From contig NZ_AP019740.1 in NCBI RefSeq assembly GCF_006757745.1, forward strand, positions 1,054,001-1,118,000: a stretch of 64,000 bases of DNA, read 5' to 3'. The translations under genes and the position numbers were made by a program. The notes beneath the pieces are model-generated. The model saw only the letters and a program-made list of their open reading frames with translations, ran no database searches and had not been told where the DNA came from. Shown here piece by piece: positions 1-10,371 of the stretch. The DNA comes from Acinetobacter radioresistens DSM 6976 = NBRC 102413 = CIP 103788 (GTDB lineage: Bacteria > Pseudomonadota > Gammaproteobacteria > Pseudomonadales > Moraxellaceae). Positions within the stretch are counted from its first letter, which is position 1. Every line of letters starts with the position of its first letter.

Positions 1-1460
1 ATCTGGCCCTGACCTTCAGTGGCATCATAGCCACTGAACTCGGTTTCATCTTCAACTTTAACAATGCTGTTATAGTCCACTGCAAACTTGCCTGCTTCAC
101 GCGCACGTTGACGCTGGGCAGCCATTTCTTTTTCAAAACCTGCCTCATCAATACTCAAGTCACGTTCACGTGCGATATCCGCTGTCAAGTCAACCGGGAA
201 GCCATAAGTATCGTAAAGTTTAAATACAATTTCGCCTGGAATTATTGAGCCTTTTAGCTGAGTCAATTCACCTTCAAGAAGTTTTAAACCTTGCTCGAGT
301 GTTTTTGCAAATTGCTCTTCTTCTTTGATCAGTGCAGCTTCGATACGTGCTTTATTGGCTTCAAGTTCCGGATAAGCTGTACCCATTACTTCAATTAGCG
401 GCTGTAGCATTTTATAGAAGAATGTACCTGTTGCGCCGAGTTTGTTTCCATGACGTACAGCACGACGGATAATACGGCGAAGAACATAACCACGGCCTTC
501 ATTAGACGGGTTAACACCGTCAGCAATCAGGAAACAGCAAGAGCGGGCATGATCTGCAACTACTTTTAAAGAAGCCGGGTACTGAACAGGCGTATTTTTT
601 TCTTTAGCTTCGGCTTCAAGTGAAGCGGTATCTACACCAATAATTTCGGCAGCAGCTTTAAGTAAGTGCTGAAACAGGTCAATTTCATAGTTTGAATTAA
701 CATGCTGTAAAACTGCGGAAATACGTTCGAGTCCCATACCGGTATCCACAGAAGGTGCCGGAAGTGCATGTAAAACTCCGTCAGCAGTACGGTTAAACTG
801 CATGAAAACGTTGTTCCATATTTCAATAAAGCGATCACCATCTTCTTCAGGAGTGCCTGGCAGTCCGCCCCAAATATGGTCACCGTGGTCATAGAAAATT
901 TCAGAACATGGACCACATGGACCTGTATCACCCATTGCCCAGAAATTATCCGAAGCGTATTTTTCACCTTTGTTATCACCAATACGGATAATGCGCTCGG
1001 CATCCAGACCAATTTCCTTGTTCCAGATATCAAAAGCTTCATCATCAGTATGATAAACCGTCGCATATAAACGGTCTTTAGGAAGTGCCAGCCATTGCTC
1101 GCTGGTTAAGAATTCCCAGGCAAACTTGATGGCATCACGCTTAAAATAATCACCAAAAGAAAAGTTACCCAGCATTTCAAAGAAAGTATGGTGGCGGGCT
1201 GTGTAGCCTACATTGTCGAGGTCATTATGTTTGCCGCCAGCACGTACACATTTCTGGCTAGAGACTGCTCGTACATAATCGCGTTTTTCTGCACCTAAAA
1301 AGCAGTCTTTAAACTGGTTCATGCCTGCGTTGGTGAAAAGCAGGGTAGGATCATTGGCGGGTACTAGTGAACTTGACGCGACACGTGTATGCCCTTGCGA
1401 TTCAAAGTAACGCAAAAATGCTTCACGAATTTCAGCTGATGTCATAAAACGAGTACTCAC
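1..1460 (-). CDS. alaS: Alanine--tRNA ligase, N-terminal part (runs off window start)
   Basis: Charges tRNA-Ala with alanine in the cytoplasm; class II aminoacyl-tRNA synthetase. About 480 residues of the N-terminal half are in the window: the catalytic core with the motif-2 region ([20 protein letters not shown]), the segment [11 protein letters not shown] of motif 3, and part of the tRNA-recognition domain. The C-terminal editing and C-Ala regions lie outside. Two starts are possible: GTG at 1460, with AAGGAG 10 bases upstream, or ATG at 1445 (protein MTSAEI). I prefer GTG because the Shine-Dalgarno is about 25 bases from the ATG, but the ATG gives the conserved family N-terminus. Divergent from the Epd-like gene. 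Confidence 0.97.
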   Translation of the reverse strand, partial: MSTRFMTSAEIREAFLRYFESQGHTRVASSSLVPANDPTLLFTNAGMNQFKDCFLGAEKRDYVRAVSSQKCVRAGGKHNDLDNVGYTARHHTFFEMLGNFSFGDYFKRDAIKFAWEFLTSEQWLALPKDRLYATVYHTDDEAFDIWNKEIGLDAERIIRIGDNKGEKYASDNFWAMGDTGPCGPCSEIFYDHGDHIWGGLPGTPEEDGDRFIEIWNNVFMQFNRTADGVLHALPAPSVDTGMGLERISAVLQHVNSNYEIDLFQHLLKAAAEIIGVDTASLEAEAKEKNTPVQYPASLKVVADHARSCCFLIADGVNPSNEGRGYVLRRIIRRAVRHGNKLGATGTFFYKMLQPLIEVMGTAYPELEANKARIEAALIKEEEQFAKTLEQGLKLLEGELTQLKGSIIPGEIVFKLYDTYGFPVDLTADIARERDLSIDEAGFEKEMAAQRQRAREAGKFAVDYNSIVKVEDETEFSGYDATEGQGQ

Positions 1461-1714
1461 AACCAAGTCACTCCTTAGTCTTAATTTGGTTAGGTACATC
1501 TAATTCTAAGGTCAAAAGGTGACAGCTTAGTGATTGATGTAAAGGTAAAACTTTAAAAAAACGCCAAATTATACCGGAAAATATAAGGGGCACCAACGTT
1601 TTTACCATCAAAATAGCGATAAAACCAGGATTATTCAAAAATGCTGTGTCCAAGTACAAGCTGGATGTTTTAACATAGGCATCGTTCTTTTACTGGGTAA
1701 AACAAGGATCTGTC

Positions 1715-2737
1715 ATGCAGCGAGTGGCCATCAATGGTTTTGGACGTATCGGTCGAAATGTACTGCGTGCCTGGTTTGAAAACCCGAAAGCCTTTAATTT
1801 TGATATTGTAGCCATTAACGATATTGCTGATGTAGAAACTCTGGTTCATCTGTTCAGGTATGATACTACTCACGGCCGTTTTGCTGGGAATGTAGAAATA
1901 TCACAGAAAAATGAACAGATTGTGCTAAATATTTCTGCCGGTACAAAAACACTCAATGTGCGCGTATTAAATATCGCGGAACCGGCAGCGCTTCCATGGC
2001 AGCAGCTTAATGTTGATGTTGTACTGGAATGTACCGGACTATTCCGTTCACGTGAGGCGGCTACCCGACATATTAAGGCTGGTGCGAAACGCGTTATTAT
2101 AGGTGCTGCACCTTTTGACACGGTGGATGCTGCAATTGTATATGGGGTGAATCACCACGAAATTAAAGCCAGTGACCAGATTATCTCTAGCGTGTCTTGT
2201 ACCACGCAGGCTTTAGTACCACTCGTCAAGATTATTGATGACGCATTTGGCATAGATACGGCCATGATGACCGAGATTCATGCCGTCACTGCAGACCAGA
2301 CCGTACTGGATAAAGCTCATCGCGATCTGCGTCGTGCCCGGGCATCAGGTCAGAATATTATTCCTACTACATCTAGTGCATTGGGGGCCTTAAAACGGGT
2401 TATGCCCAAAATGGAAAACCGGATTGAAGGTTATTCGATTCGTGTACCTACAATTAATGTCGCGGCTATTGATCTGACCTTTATTTCGCATACGCCTATT
2501 ACAGTACATAAAATTAATGAAGTATTAATCAAATCCGCGCAATATGATTATGCCCAGATTATGGCGGTGACCGATGAGCCTCTGGTGTCAAGTGATTTTA
2601 ACCATTCACCTTATTCATTAATTGTCGATCTATCACAGACTCTGGTGGTCGGGCACCAGGCCAAAGTATTTGCCTGGTATGATAACGAGTGGGGATATGC
2701 CAACCGTTTGCTGGATTTATGCCAGTCTTTTGAATAA
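1715..2737 (+). CDS. epd: Erythrose-4-phosphate/glyceraldehyde-3-phosphate dehydrogenase family protein
   Basis: NAD-dependent aldehyde-phosphate dehydrogenase, 340 residues. N-terminal Rossmann motif GFGRIGR (residues 8-14), catalytic Cys152 in SCTTQ, and the catalytic-base candidate His179. The usual motif is SCTTN; here Asn is Gln. Segments such as DLRRARASGQNIIP and PLVSSDFNHSPYS resemble E. coli Epd (erythrose-4-phosphate dehydrogenase, pyridoxal-phosphate synthesis) more than GapA, from memory. The substrate is not certain: it could be the gluconeogenic GAPDH of this organism. Start has AAGGA 7 bases upstream of ATG. It stands alone, divergent from alaS. Confidence 0.8.
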   Translation: MQRVAINGFGRIGRNVLRAWFENPKAFNFDIVAINDIADVETLVHLFRYDTTHGRFAGNVEISQKNEQIVLNISAGTKTLNVRVLNIAEPAALPWQQLNVDVVLECTGLFRSREAATRHIKAGAKRVIIGAAPFDTVDAAIVYGVNHHEIKASDQIISSVSCTTQALVPLVKIIDDAFGIDTAMMTEIHAVTADQTVLDKAHRDLRRARASGQNIIPTTSSALGALKRVMPKMENRIEGYSIRVPTINVAAIDLTFISHTPITVHKINEVLIKSAQYDYAQIMAVTDEPLVSSDFNHSPYSLIVDLSQTLVVGHQAKVFAWYDNEWGYANRLLDLCQSFE

Positions 2738-2818
2738 CAGATATATAGGATGAATTAAGAAGGACTACCCGCAAAATATTTACAACACGGCCTTTAACTT
2801 TTTCTTGGGGATAATACG

Positions 2819-3139
2819 ATGTTTTTACTGATGTGGGCTTTTATTGCTGTATTAATAATTGCGGTCATTTTTCTGTTCTGGCTAAACTTTCGCAAAGAAC
2901 AGAATATGGAAACGGACTTGGATCAGCAACACCATTTGGAAGAAAAAATTGTTCTTCTGGAAGGGAATCTGAAACGTACGCTAGAAATCATGCAGGAACT
3001 GGTTAAAAGTGTACATGCTGATCGTGAAATTCTTAGCCAGACCGTAACTAAACTAAATGCGCTCGAACAACAAAATGCAGAGTTGGTGATTTTGCTTAAA
3101 AAATACCAGGCTTTGCTTGGAAAGACTGAACTAAAATAA
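2819..3139 (+). CDS. Small membrane-anchored coiled-coil protein, unknown function
   Basis: 106 residues. A single N-terminal transmembrane helix (about residues 2-24, very hydrophobic, ending in NFRKEQ) is followed by a charged, heptad-like segment rich in Leu, Glu and Gln to the C-terminus, which looks like a coiled coil facing the cytoplasm or periplasm. GGGGAT lies just upstream of the ATG. I do not recognise the family. It lies 81 bases after the Epd-like gene in the same direction and could be co-transcribed, since no terminator is visible between them. Confidence 0.65.
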   Translation: MFLLMWAFIAVLIIAVIFLFWLNFRKEQNMETDLDQQHHLEEKIVLLEGNLKRTLEIMQELVKSVHADREILSQTVTKLNALEQQNAELVILLKKYQALLGKTELK

Positions 3140-3465
3140 AAGAGTAAAATTGATAATTTATATTTAAAACAGACTTTATAATTTTGAATTTTCAAAAATT
3201 CATTTTGTGCTTTGAAGTCTGATACAAAATATAAAGTGTAGCTGCTTTCTGTATGAAAAGTTTAGGCAGTAGAGTAAAAGCTCGGTAAAAGTCTCTGTTT
3301 TATTTCATTAAACATAAAAATTAGGCCAAGCTTAGAAAGCTTTTATAAAACTGAAAAACTCTGGTGCATGACTGAAATGATCGTGCTAAGATAGGAGAAA
3401 TCGGGTGTGTTCCCGATTTTTTTATGCGGATCATTTCCGCGCTGACAAGAATTTAGGTTTACCGC
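3140..3465 (+). other. Intergenic region with terminator; possible small-RNA transcript upstream of hisZ
   Basis: No protein gene seen. Near the right end sits a strong intrinsic hairpin (separate entry), followed within a few bases by a second small hairpin (gcgga/tccgc near 3426-3438). An imperfect palindrome around the AAGCTT/AGCTTT sequences lies near 3328-3342. Because a terminator stands about 45 bases before the hisZ start, either the upstream unit ends here, or a short RNA is made and stopped, or hisZ is attenuated. No histidine-rich leader peptide is visible. Confidence 0.4.
3399..3423 (+). terminator. Intrinsic terminator upstream of hisZ
   Basis: Perfect 7-bp stem AATCGGG/CCCGATT with a 6-base loop and a run of seven T. 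It lies between the coiled-coil gene and hisZ. Confidence 0.75.
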
Positions 3466-4632
3466 ATGCCCATTTCAGAGACATGGTTATTACCTGATGG
3501 TGTAGCTGATGTATTGCCAGAACAAGCGCAAATAATTGAAAAACTGCGCCGTAAAGCTTTAGATTTCCTCGTCTCACGAGGTTATCAGTTAGTCTATACA
3601 CCTTTTATAGAATATATCGAATCTCTATCTTCTCTTTCAGAAGCAAATCAAGACCTGGACCTTGCCACTTTTAAGGTAATTGACCAGTTAACAGGCCGGT
3701 TACTGGGTATACGTGCAGACATGACTCCGCAAGTGGCTCGTATTGATGCACATGTGCGTCCGGTAGAAGGTGTGGCTCGTTATTGCTACGCAGGTACTGT
3801 CTTGCATACTAAACCTCAGGGTTTTAGTGCCACCCGTGCACCGCTGCAACTGGGTGCCGAGCTTTTTGGTTCAGAAAGTATAGATGCTGATGTTGAAATG
3901 GTTGACCTGATGATCAGCCTGATTCAGAAAGCTGACCTGACTGATGGTATTCACCTGGATCTGGGCCATGTAGGACTGTTCCGTAGTCTGGTAAAACAGG
4001 CAGGCTTAAATAAAGCTACTGAACACCAACTTTCGGATTTATACCAGCGTAAAGCTCTACCAGAGCTGGCAGAATTTACCCAAACACTTCATTTTGGTTC
4101 AGATTTCTATGTACTTGGACGCTATGCCAGTGATCTGGGTGCTTTAGAAGCAAATTTAAGTGCTGAAATTTTAAAGAATGCAGCCTTTAAACAGGCATTT
4201 GATGCAGTGAAAACGACGCAGTCTGAAATTCAGGCACGCTGGCCGAACCTGCATATCGGTATCGACGTAGTCGAACTGCGTTCTTACCATTATCATACTG
4301 GTCTGATGTATGCCGTGTATGCGCCAAATCGTGCAGCACCACTGGCACAGGGTGGCCGTTATGATGGTATTGGTGAGCATTTCGGACGGGCGCGCCCTGC
4401 AACTGGTTTTAGCTGTGACTTATATGCTTTAAGTGCAGGCCAGTTTAATGAGTTAAGTATTGTTGTTGCCCCTAAAGGTACCGATACCGACTTGTTAAAG
4501 ATGATTGAGCGGTTACGTACTGAAGGGCTAAGTGTAGTTCAGCTGCTTGGACAAGATGACTTGAGTTCTGTACCGAATGCAACACACCAGTTAGTGCAAG
4601 TTGCAGGTCACTGGAATCTCGAAAAAATTTAA
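3466..4632 (+). CDS. hisZ: ATP phosphoribosyltransferase regulatory subunit
   Basis: 388-residue HisZ, a histidyl-tRNA-synthetase-like protein that does not charge tRNA but forms a complex with the short form of HisG, the first enzyme of histidine synthesis, and makes it sensitive to histidine. Class II synthetase-like core features include LRADMTPQ-type sequence (GIRADMTPQVARI, about residues 82-94) and the ALAQGGRYDGIGEHFG-like glycine-rich segment near residue 290. hisG is not in the window; hisZ is next to purA, 70 bases upstream, as I recall in other Acinetobacter. Preceded by a terminator, so it likely has its own promoter. Confidence 0.94.
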   Translation: MPISETWLLPDGVADVLPEQAQIIEKLRRKALDFLVSRGYQLVYTPFIEYIESLSSLSEANQDLDLATFKVIDQLTGRLLGIRADMTPQVARIDAHVRPVEGVARYCYAGTVLHTKPQGFSATRAPLQLGAELFGSESIDADVEMVDLMISLIQKADLTDGIHLDLGHVGLFRSLVKQAGLNKATEHQLSDLYQRKALPELAEFTQTLHFGSDFYVLGRYASDLGALEANLSAEILKNAAFKQAFDAVKTTQSEIQARWPNLHIGIDVVELRSYHYHTGLMYAVYAPNRAAPLAQGGRYDGIGEHFGRARPATGFSCDLYALSAGQFNELSIVVAPKGTDTDLLKMIERLRTEGLSVVQLLGQDDLSSVPNATHQLVQVAGHWNLEKI

Positions 4633-4687
4633 TCGCCTGTTTGAATGTTCATGTCATTCGAACTGGTTTTCAATTTTAACAGCATGA

Positions 4688-6022
<1,335 letters not shown>

Positions 6023-6036
6023 ATAATAAACGGTTA

Positions 6037-6063
6037 AAAGCCTCGCTTCAGCGGGGCTTTTTT
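6037..6063 (+). terminator. Intrinsic terminator after purA
   Basis: Stem AAAGCCtCGC/GCGgGGCTTT with TTCA loop and a run of T; ends the hisZ-purA unit. Confidence 0.85.
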
Positions 6064-6166
6064 ATGCACACCAAGCTACTCACCGACTAAAGTCGTGCTG
6101 TAAAAAATGTAAAGGCTAATTAATCTGCCTTTTAAAATTTTTAGTTGAATATGTTCAGGAAAGAAA

Positions 6167-6475
6167 ATGCAAAGTAACACGTCTAAAACCATGTTTTACT
6201 CATTGCTTTTTGCCATTGGAGGCGCACCCACATTAGCGATGTGGATGATTTACATACAGACTAATGGTGCTCTTGAACAACACTGGACAACTTTACTGGC
6301 TTTATCTTTTGTATTGGCTGCGATCATTGCGCCTCTCATCCTGATTCAGAATTTTTACATATTATGGAAACGAAAAAAAGTTGATATTGAGGACAAGATT
6401 GAGCCAATTGCCCACTTTTATTTTGTACTGGATCTGGTGTGTTTAGTATCATGGATTCTTATCAGTTTTCTCTAA
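6167..6475 (+). CDS. Small inner-membrane protein, unknown function
   Basis: 102 residues with three likely transmembrane helices (about residues 9-28, 37-60 and 81-101) and a short basic cytoplasmic loop (WKRKKVD, near residue 67) between the second and third. AGGAAAG stands just before the ATG. I do not recognise a family. It is a single gene between the purA terminator and the metalloprotease lipoprotein. Confidence 0.6.
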   Translation: MQSNTSKTMFYSLLFAIGGAPTLAMWMIYIQTNGALEQHWTTLLALSFVLAAIIAPLILIQNFYILWKRKKVDIEDKIEPIAHFYFVLDLVCLVSWILISFL

Positions 6476-6792
6476 TAATTCTATCCGGTTAAGATGAACT
6501 GGTTTATTTGAGATAGATCTTGAGAATAATAGGAAATAATGGAAAACAAGCAATAAGCTCATTTTGTAAACCAAGACATGAGTGATATTAACGAAAACAT
6601 CATGCCTTAAGCAGTTTAAACACTGATGCGCTTAGTCATTGGCTCTAAAGAATACCTTTATAATCAAAAAATACTAATTACATAAATCCTATGATTATGA
6701 AGTGTTTATATATTTTAAGGTGATGACGCTTTCAATATAATGCATCTGTTTATATTGAGGATGACCGTGTCATCCATGTGGAGAGCATTATA
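6476..6792 (+). promoter_or_regulatory. Intergenic region with candidate promoter and leader hairpin for the M48 lipoprotein
   Basis: No gene seen. A consensus -10 TATAAT lies at 6736-6741 with only a weak -35. About 18 bases downstream is a perfect 7-bp inverted repeat GGATGAC/GTCATCC (6759-6775, 3-base loop), just before the GGAG ribosome binding site at 6780-6783. The hairpin would sit early in the leader and could affect translation or be an operator; its role is inferred only from position. Confidence 0.45.
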
Positions 6793-7572
6793 ATGAACAA
6801 CAAAATTCTACTCAGCTTTTTTGCTGCTGGTGCAGTGACATTATCAGGATGTAGCACACTTGCTGATTTTGCCGGCGCAGATACTGCGACCCTAAATGCA
6901 ACAGCCGCACAAAGCTATAACCAAATGGTGCAGGAAGCACGTGCTAAGAATCAGCTAGATACGTCTTCAAGTACCTACCGTCGTGTAAATACTGTATTTA
7001 ACCGTTTGCGTCCGTATGCTGACCAGATGAACCAGACTGGTGTGAAATTTGATTGGCAGCTAACTGTTTTGAAATCTGACCAGATTAATGCCTATGTTGC
7101 ACCAGGCGGTAAGGTGGTGGTCTATACCGGTATTGTCAACAAGCTTAACCTGACTGATGCAGAAATTGCTGCAGTTATGGGGCATGAAATGGTCCATGCC
7201 CTTGAAGAGCATGCTAAAAGCAAGATTGGTGCACAGGCTTTAACTGGTTTGGCATTAAATGTAGGCAAGGCTTATGCGGGTGATGCTATTGGAAGCCTAG
7301 GTTCTGCAGCGCTTGACTTGGGTGCTCAGGTAGGCGTGGGTTTACCCTATTCACGTAGTCTGGAAAGCCGTGCCGATCAGGGTGGTTTAATATTAATGGC
7401 ACGTGCTGGTTATAATCCGCAAGCTGCAATTACCTTATGGGAAAAAATGAACAAGCTGGAAGGGGCAGGTGGCTCTTCATGGTTATCGACGCACCCATCA
7501 AATGGTGAGCGTATTGCTGCAATGCGTAAGAATCTGCCAGCAGCACAGGCAATTTATAATCAGCGTAAATAA
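6793..7572 (+). CDS. M48-family zinc metalloprotease lipoprotein
   Basis: 259 residues. Lipoprotein signal with lipobox LSGC (Cys20), so likely anchored in the envelope. The M48 zinc site is intact: HEMVH (His131, Glu132, His135) and the third-ligand motif ESRAD further on. Single-domain relatives such as E. coli LoiP/YcaL act in outer-membrane protein quality control. ATG at 6793 is preferred over an in-frame start 15 bases upstream because GGAG lies 9 bases before it and it begins the signal peptide. Ends at a terminator shared with the convergent tas-like gene. The exact substrate is unknown. Confidence 0.88.
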   Translation: MNNKILLSFFAAGAVTLSGCSTLADFAGADTATLNATAAQSYNQMVQEARAKNQLDTSSSTYRRVNTVFNRLRPYADQMNQTGVKFDWQLTVLKSDQINAYVAPGGKVVVYTGIVNKLNLTDAEIAAVMGHEMVHALEEHAKSKIGAQALTGLALNVGKAYAGDAIGSLGSAALDLGAQVGVGLPYSRSLESRADQGGLILMARAGYNPQAAITLWEKMNKLEGAGGSSWLSTHPSNGERIAAMRKNLPAAQAIYNQRK

Positions 7573-7584
7573 AATTGATTTTAT

Positions 7585-7612
7585 AAAAAGGATGCCACGG
7601 CATCCTTTTTTT
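7585..7612. terminator. Bidirectional terminator between M48 lipoprotein and tas-like gene
   Basis: AAAAAGGATGC/GCATCCTTTTTT hairpin with A-run and T-run on either side, suited to both convergent genes. Confidence 0.85.
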
Positions 7613-7623
7613 ATTGGGCTGCG

Positions 7624-8673
7624 TTAAGGTGCCGGATTAGGTTGCTGCTTATGAATTTCTTCTATACCTTTCAGAATTTCTGGACTCAAATCTATTTTAA
7701 AGGCATCTACATTTTCTTTAAGCTGATCTAGATTGGTTGCGCCAATAATTGTTGAGGTGACAAAGAACTGCTGCTTAATAAATGCCAGTGCTAGCTGGGT
7801 TAATGTTAACCCATGCTTTTCTGCAAGCAAAGCATACTGTTCGGTGGCCCACTCGGATTGCAGGTTAGAGTAGCGTGAAAAACGCGAGTAGAGTGTTACC
7901 CGTGCATTTGCAGGTCGTGCGCCATTGCGGAATTTGCCAGTCAGATAACCGAATGCCAGGGGAGAGTAAGCCAGTAAGCCGACACCTTCATATTGGGCAA
8001 TCTCTGCCATGCCAATTTCATAAGTGCGATTTAATAAATTATAGGGATTTTGAACACTTACAAATTTTTCTAGTCCCATTTTTTCCGCTAATTGTAAAAA
8101 TTTCATGGTCCCCCATGGGGTTTCATTGGAAAGGCCAATATAGCGGATACGACCTTTCTTAATTTCATCATTTAAGGCAGTAAGTGTCTCTTCTAGTGGA
8201 GTAACCTGGTTAGATAGTTCTACATGCTGGTTACCATAACCAAGTTGACCAAAAAAATTGGTCGGACGCTGTGGCCAGTGTAATTGGTACAGATCGATAT
8301 AATCAGTTTGTAATCTTTGTAGGGATTGGTCTAGTGCAGTAGAAATGTCTGAAGCAATAAAACGGGTATTACCATCACGAATATGGCTACCGCCTTGAGA
8401 GGGGCCTGCAATTTTAGAAGCCAAGAATAATTTATCACGGCCACCATGTTGGGAAATCCAGTTACCAATAATACGTTCAGTGGCACCTTGGGTTTCTGGT
8501 TTAGGCGGAACCGGATACATTTCTGCAGTATCCCAGAAGTACAGACCTTGTTCTAAAGCATATGCCAACTGTTGGAAAGCTTCGGACTGGGTATTCTGCT
8601 CACCAAAAGTCATGGTACCTAGGCAGATTTCTGGTAATTTAATCCCTGTCTGGGCAAGTGGATGAAATTTCAT
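7624..8673 (-). CDS. tas: NADPH-dependent aldo-keto reductase, Tas type
   Basis: 349 residues, full-length aldo-keto reductase (TIM barrel). Matches E. coli Tas along its length as I recall it: GLGTMTFGEQN-like LGTMTFGEQN (about residues 19-28), the AEMYPVPP segment with the catalytic Asp/Tyr pair (DTAEMY), LQTDYIDLYQLHWPQRPTNFFG, and IQNPYSLLNR-like VQNPYNLLNRTYE. Tas can replace a prephenate dehydrogenase defect in E. coli but its true substrate is unknown. AAAGGG lies 9 bases before the ATG. Single gene, convergent with the M48 lipoprotein. Confidence 0.9.
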   Translation of the reverse strand: MKFHPLAQTGIKLPEICLGTMTFGEQNTQSEAFQQLAYALEQGLYFWDTAEMYPVPPKPETQGATERIIGNWISQHGGRDKLFLASKIAGPSQGGSHIRDGNTRFIASDISTALDQSLQRLQTDYIDLYQLHWPQRPTNFFGQLGYGNQHVELSNQVTPLEETLTALNDEIKKGRIRYIGLSNETPWGTMKFLQLAEKMGLEKFVSVQNPYNLLNRTYEIGMAEIAQYEGVGLLAYSPLAFGYLTGKFRNGARPANARVTLYSRFSRYSNLQSEWATEQYALLAEKHGLTLTQLALAFIKQQFFVTSTIIGATNLDQLKENVDAFKIDLSPEILKGIEEIHKQQPNPAP

Positions 8674-8863
8674 AATGATCCCTTTAAAAGTCTGTTATTA
8701 GCATAATACAGGGTATAGAGATAGCCAACTTGGTCTTAAGGTTAGTTAAGCGTTGCCTGATCTATAAATTCTGGATGAAAAAATAGTACTCGACACAATA
8801 ATGAGAAATAGATAACTAACTGGTCGATAGTATGAGAATAGTTCATAGAATATTTACCAAGAA

Positions 8864-8889
8864 AAAGGCAAACCCGAAGATTTGCCTTT
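8864..8889 (-). terminator. Intrinsic terminator after vfr/crp
   Basis: AAAGGCAAA/TTTGCCTTT 9-bp stem with 8-base loop; on the minus strand followed by TTTTTC. The rest of 8674-8913 shows no gene. Confidence 0.75.
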
Positions 8890-8913
8890 AATTCAATAGA
8901 TAAAAACTAGAGT

Positions 8914-9630
8914 TTATTCTTCATCTTCAGTATCAAAATCTGAGGCAGATGATTCATTATTCTGTTCAAGTGAACTATCAAAGATCAGTATCGCTTTACC
9001 TTCTGTTTCAATCATACCTTGCTCCTCAAGAGTTTTGAGGACACGGCCAACCATTTCACGTGAGCAGCCTACAATACGGCCGATTTCCTGACGGGTAATA
9101 CGGATCTGGCGGCCATTAGGTAAAATCATGGCCTCAGGCTGAGATGCCAGATCAATCAGGCAGCGCGCAATTCGTCCAGACACATCAATAAAAGCCAGAT
9201 CAGTTACTTTACGTGTAGTGTTTTTCAGGCGACGCACGAGCTGGGCAAATACTGCATAGCTTAAATCGGGAAATTGTTTACTCAGTTCATGAAAATTCTC
9301 ATAACTAATTTCTGCAATTTCACACATCTCCCGGGTACGAACTTCAGCTGTACGTTGTGGATTGGCTTCAAAAAGCCCCATTTCTCCGAAAAAGTCACCT
9401 GGATTTAAATAGGCTACCACAATTTCACGGTCATCATCTTCGCGCAGTACAATAGAAACAGAACCTTTAAGGATGAGATATAAAGATTTGGATTCTGTAC
9501 CGGCATCAATAATGGTAGTACGTTTTGGAAATCTGTTAATTTTTGCTCGTTTTAGTAGTGCTTTCACTGATTCAGGTAGTTGACCTGGAGAAAGGGCGTC
9601 AGTACTGAGTTGTGAAAAATTAGAATTCAT
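8914..9630 (-). CDS. vfr: Crp/Vfr-family cyclic-nucleotide-responsive transcription regulator
   Basis: 238 residues. N-terminal cyclic-nucleotide-binding beta-roll with the phosphate cassette GEMGLFEANPQRTAEV (the Arg contacts cAMP phosphate in Crp) and a C-terminal winged helix-turn-helix ITRQEIGRIVGCSREMVGRVL. Equivalent of E. coli Crp and Pseudomonas Vfr; in Acinetobacter it controls adhesion, motility and natural transformation genes. The last 20 residues are very acidic, beyond usual Crp. ATG at 9630 (MNSNF) is preferred to a TTG at 9669 because relatives start there. Divergent from a YhfA-like gene, as crp and yhfA are in E. coli. Confidence 0.93.
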   Translation of the reverse strand: MNSNFSQLSTDALSPGQLPESVKALLKRAKINRFPKRTTIIDAGTESKSLYLILKGSVSIVLREDDDREIVVAYLNPGDFFGEMGLFEANPQRTAEVRTREMCEIAEISYENFHELSKQFPDLSYAVFAQLVRRLKNTTRKVTDLAFIDVSGRIARCLIDLASQPEAMILPNGRQIRITRQEIGRIVGCSREMVGRVLKTLEEQGMIETEGKAILIFDSSLEQNNESSASDFDTEDEE

Positions 9631-9776
9631 GCCTAGAGTTCCGAAGGGGATAATAAGAAGATCGCACAAGACCTAAGATGAACTTGTCACACAGCAGAGA
9701 TGAAATTCCTTATCAACTCGTTTTATGTTAGTGTACAGGTACTTGGTAAATTTATAGCTTTTTTTAGGTAGTTGCA

Positions 9777-10199
9777 ATGCAAACAAGTGTTCATTGGCTA
9801 GAGAATGTTGCTTTCGAAGCTAAATCTGAAAGTGGTCATAGTGTCGTCATGGATGGGTCAGCGGAATATGGTGGAGAGAACCGTGGACCGCGCCCGATGG
9901 AACTTATCCTGATGGGATTGGGTGGATGTGCTTCATTTGATATTGTGACGATTCTGAAAAAATCTCGCCAAGATATTCAGGACGTGGTGTGCCAGCTTAA
10001 AGCTGAACGTGCTGATACCATTCCTGCTGTGTTTACCAAAATTCATCTGCACTTTGTTGTGACAGGTAAAGATATAAAAGAAAAACAGGTTGCCAAGGCA
10101 GTTGAGCTTTCTGCTGAAAAATACTGTTCTGCCAGTAAAATGCTTTCCGACGGCGGCGTAGAAATTACTCACGATTATGAAATTATTGAAACGGTTTAA
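9777..10199 (+). CDS. OsmC-family protein, YhfA-like
   Basis: 140 residues of OsmC/Ohr fold. The conserved first Cys is in GLGGCASFD (about residue 51) and the second in EKYCSASKML (about residue 119), the pair used as redox cysteines in peroxide-reducing members. Sequence resembles E. coli YhfA, whose role is unclear. It is divergent from the Crp/Vfr regulator across a 146-base intergenic region that must hold both promoters; this pairing is conserved in Gammaproteobacteria, which suggests but does not prove regulation by Crp. Confidence 0.88.
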   Translation: MQTSVHWLENVAFEAKSESGHSVVMDGSAEYGGENRGPRPMELILMGLGGCASFDIVTILKKSRQDIQDVVCQLKAERADTIPAVFTKIHLHFVVTGKDIKEKQVAKAVELSAEKYCSASKMLSDGGVEITHDYEIIETV

Positions 10200-10223
10200 G
10201 CAGTCTAGACTGCCTGAATCAGC

Positions 10224-10249
10224 ATGCCGGTTTTTACCGGCATTTTTTT
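10224..10249 (+). terminator. Intrinsic terminator after the OsmC-family gene
   Basis: Perfect stem ATGCCGG/CCGGCAT, 6-base loop, seven T. Confidence 0.85.
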
Positions 10250-10282
10250 ATTGTTTATTTTTATGAAAAAGAACTCCCTATA

Positions 10283-10311
10283 CTTGAAACCTTCATGATG
10301 TGAGCTCATAT
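10283..10311 (+). promoter_or_regulatory. Candidate distal sigma-32 promoter of clpB
   Basis: CTTGAAA at 10283-10289 and CTCATAT at 10305-10311, 15 bases apart. Sigma-32 consensus is CTTGAAA and CCCATnT with 13-17 bases. One mismatch in the -10. It would give a leader of about 120 bases. Confidence 0.5.
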
Positions 10312-10371
10312 TATAACTGAAATCTAATGTTTTTGTTTTAATAAGCTTTTGAAAAATATATATAATTCTGT

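Noticed and set aside
632..1066. Open frame in alaS in another reading frame
   Set aside because: The alaS frame matches the family throughout; this frame has no recognisable content.
3368..3394. Eight-codon ORF before the hisZ terminator as a histidine leader peptide
   Set aside because: It has no histidine codons and no ribosome binding site.
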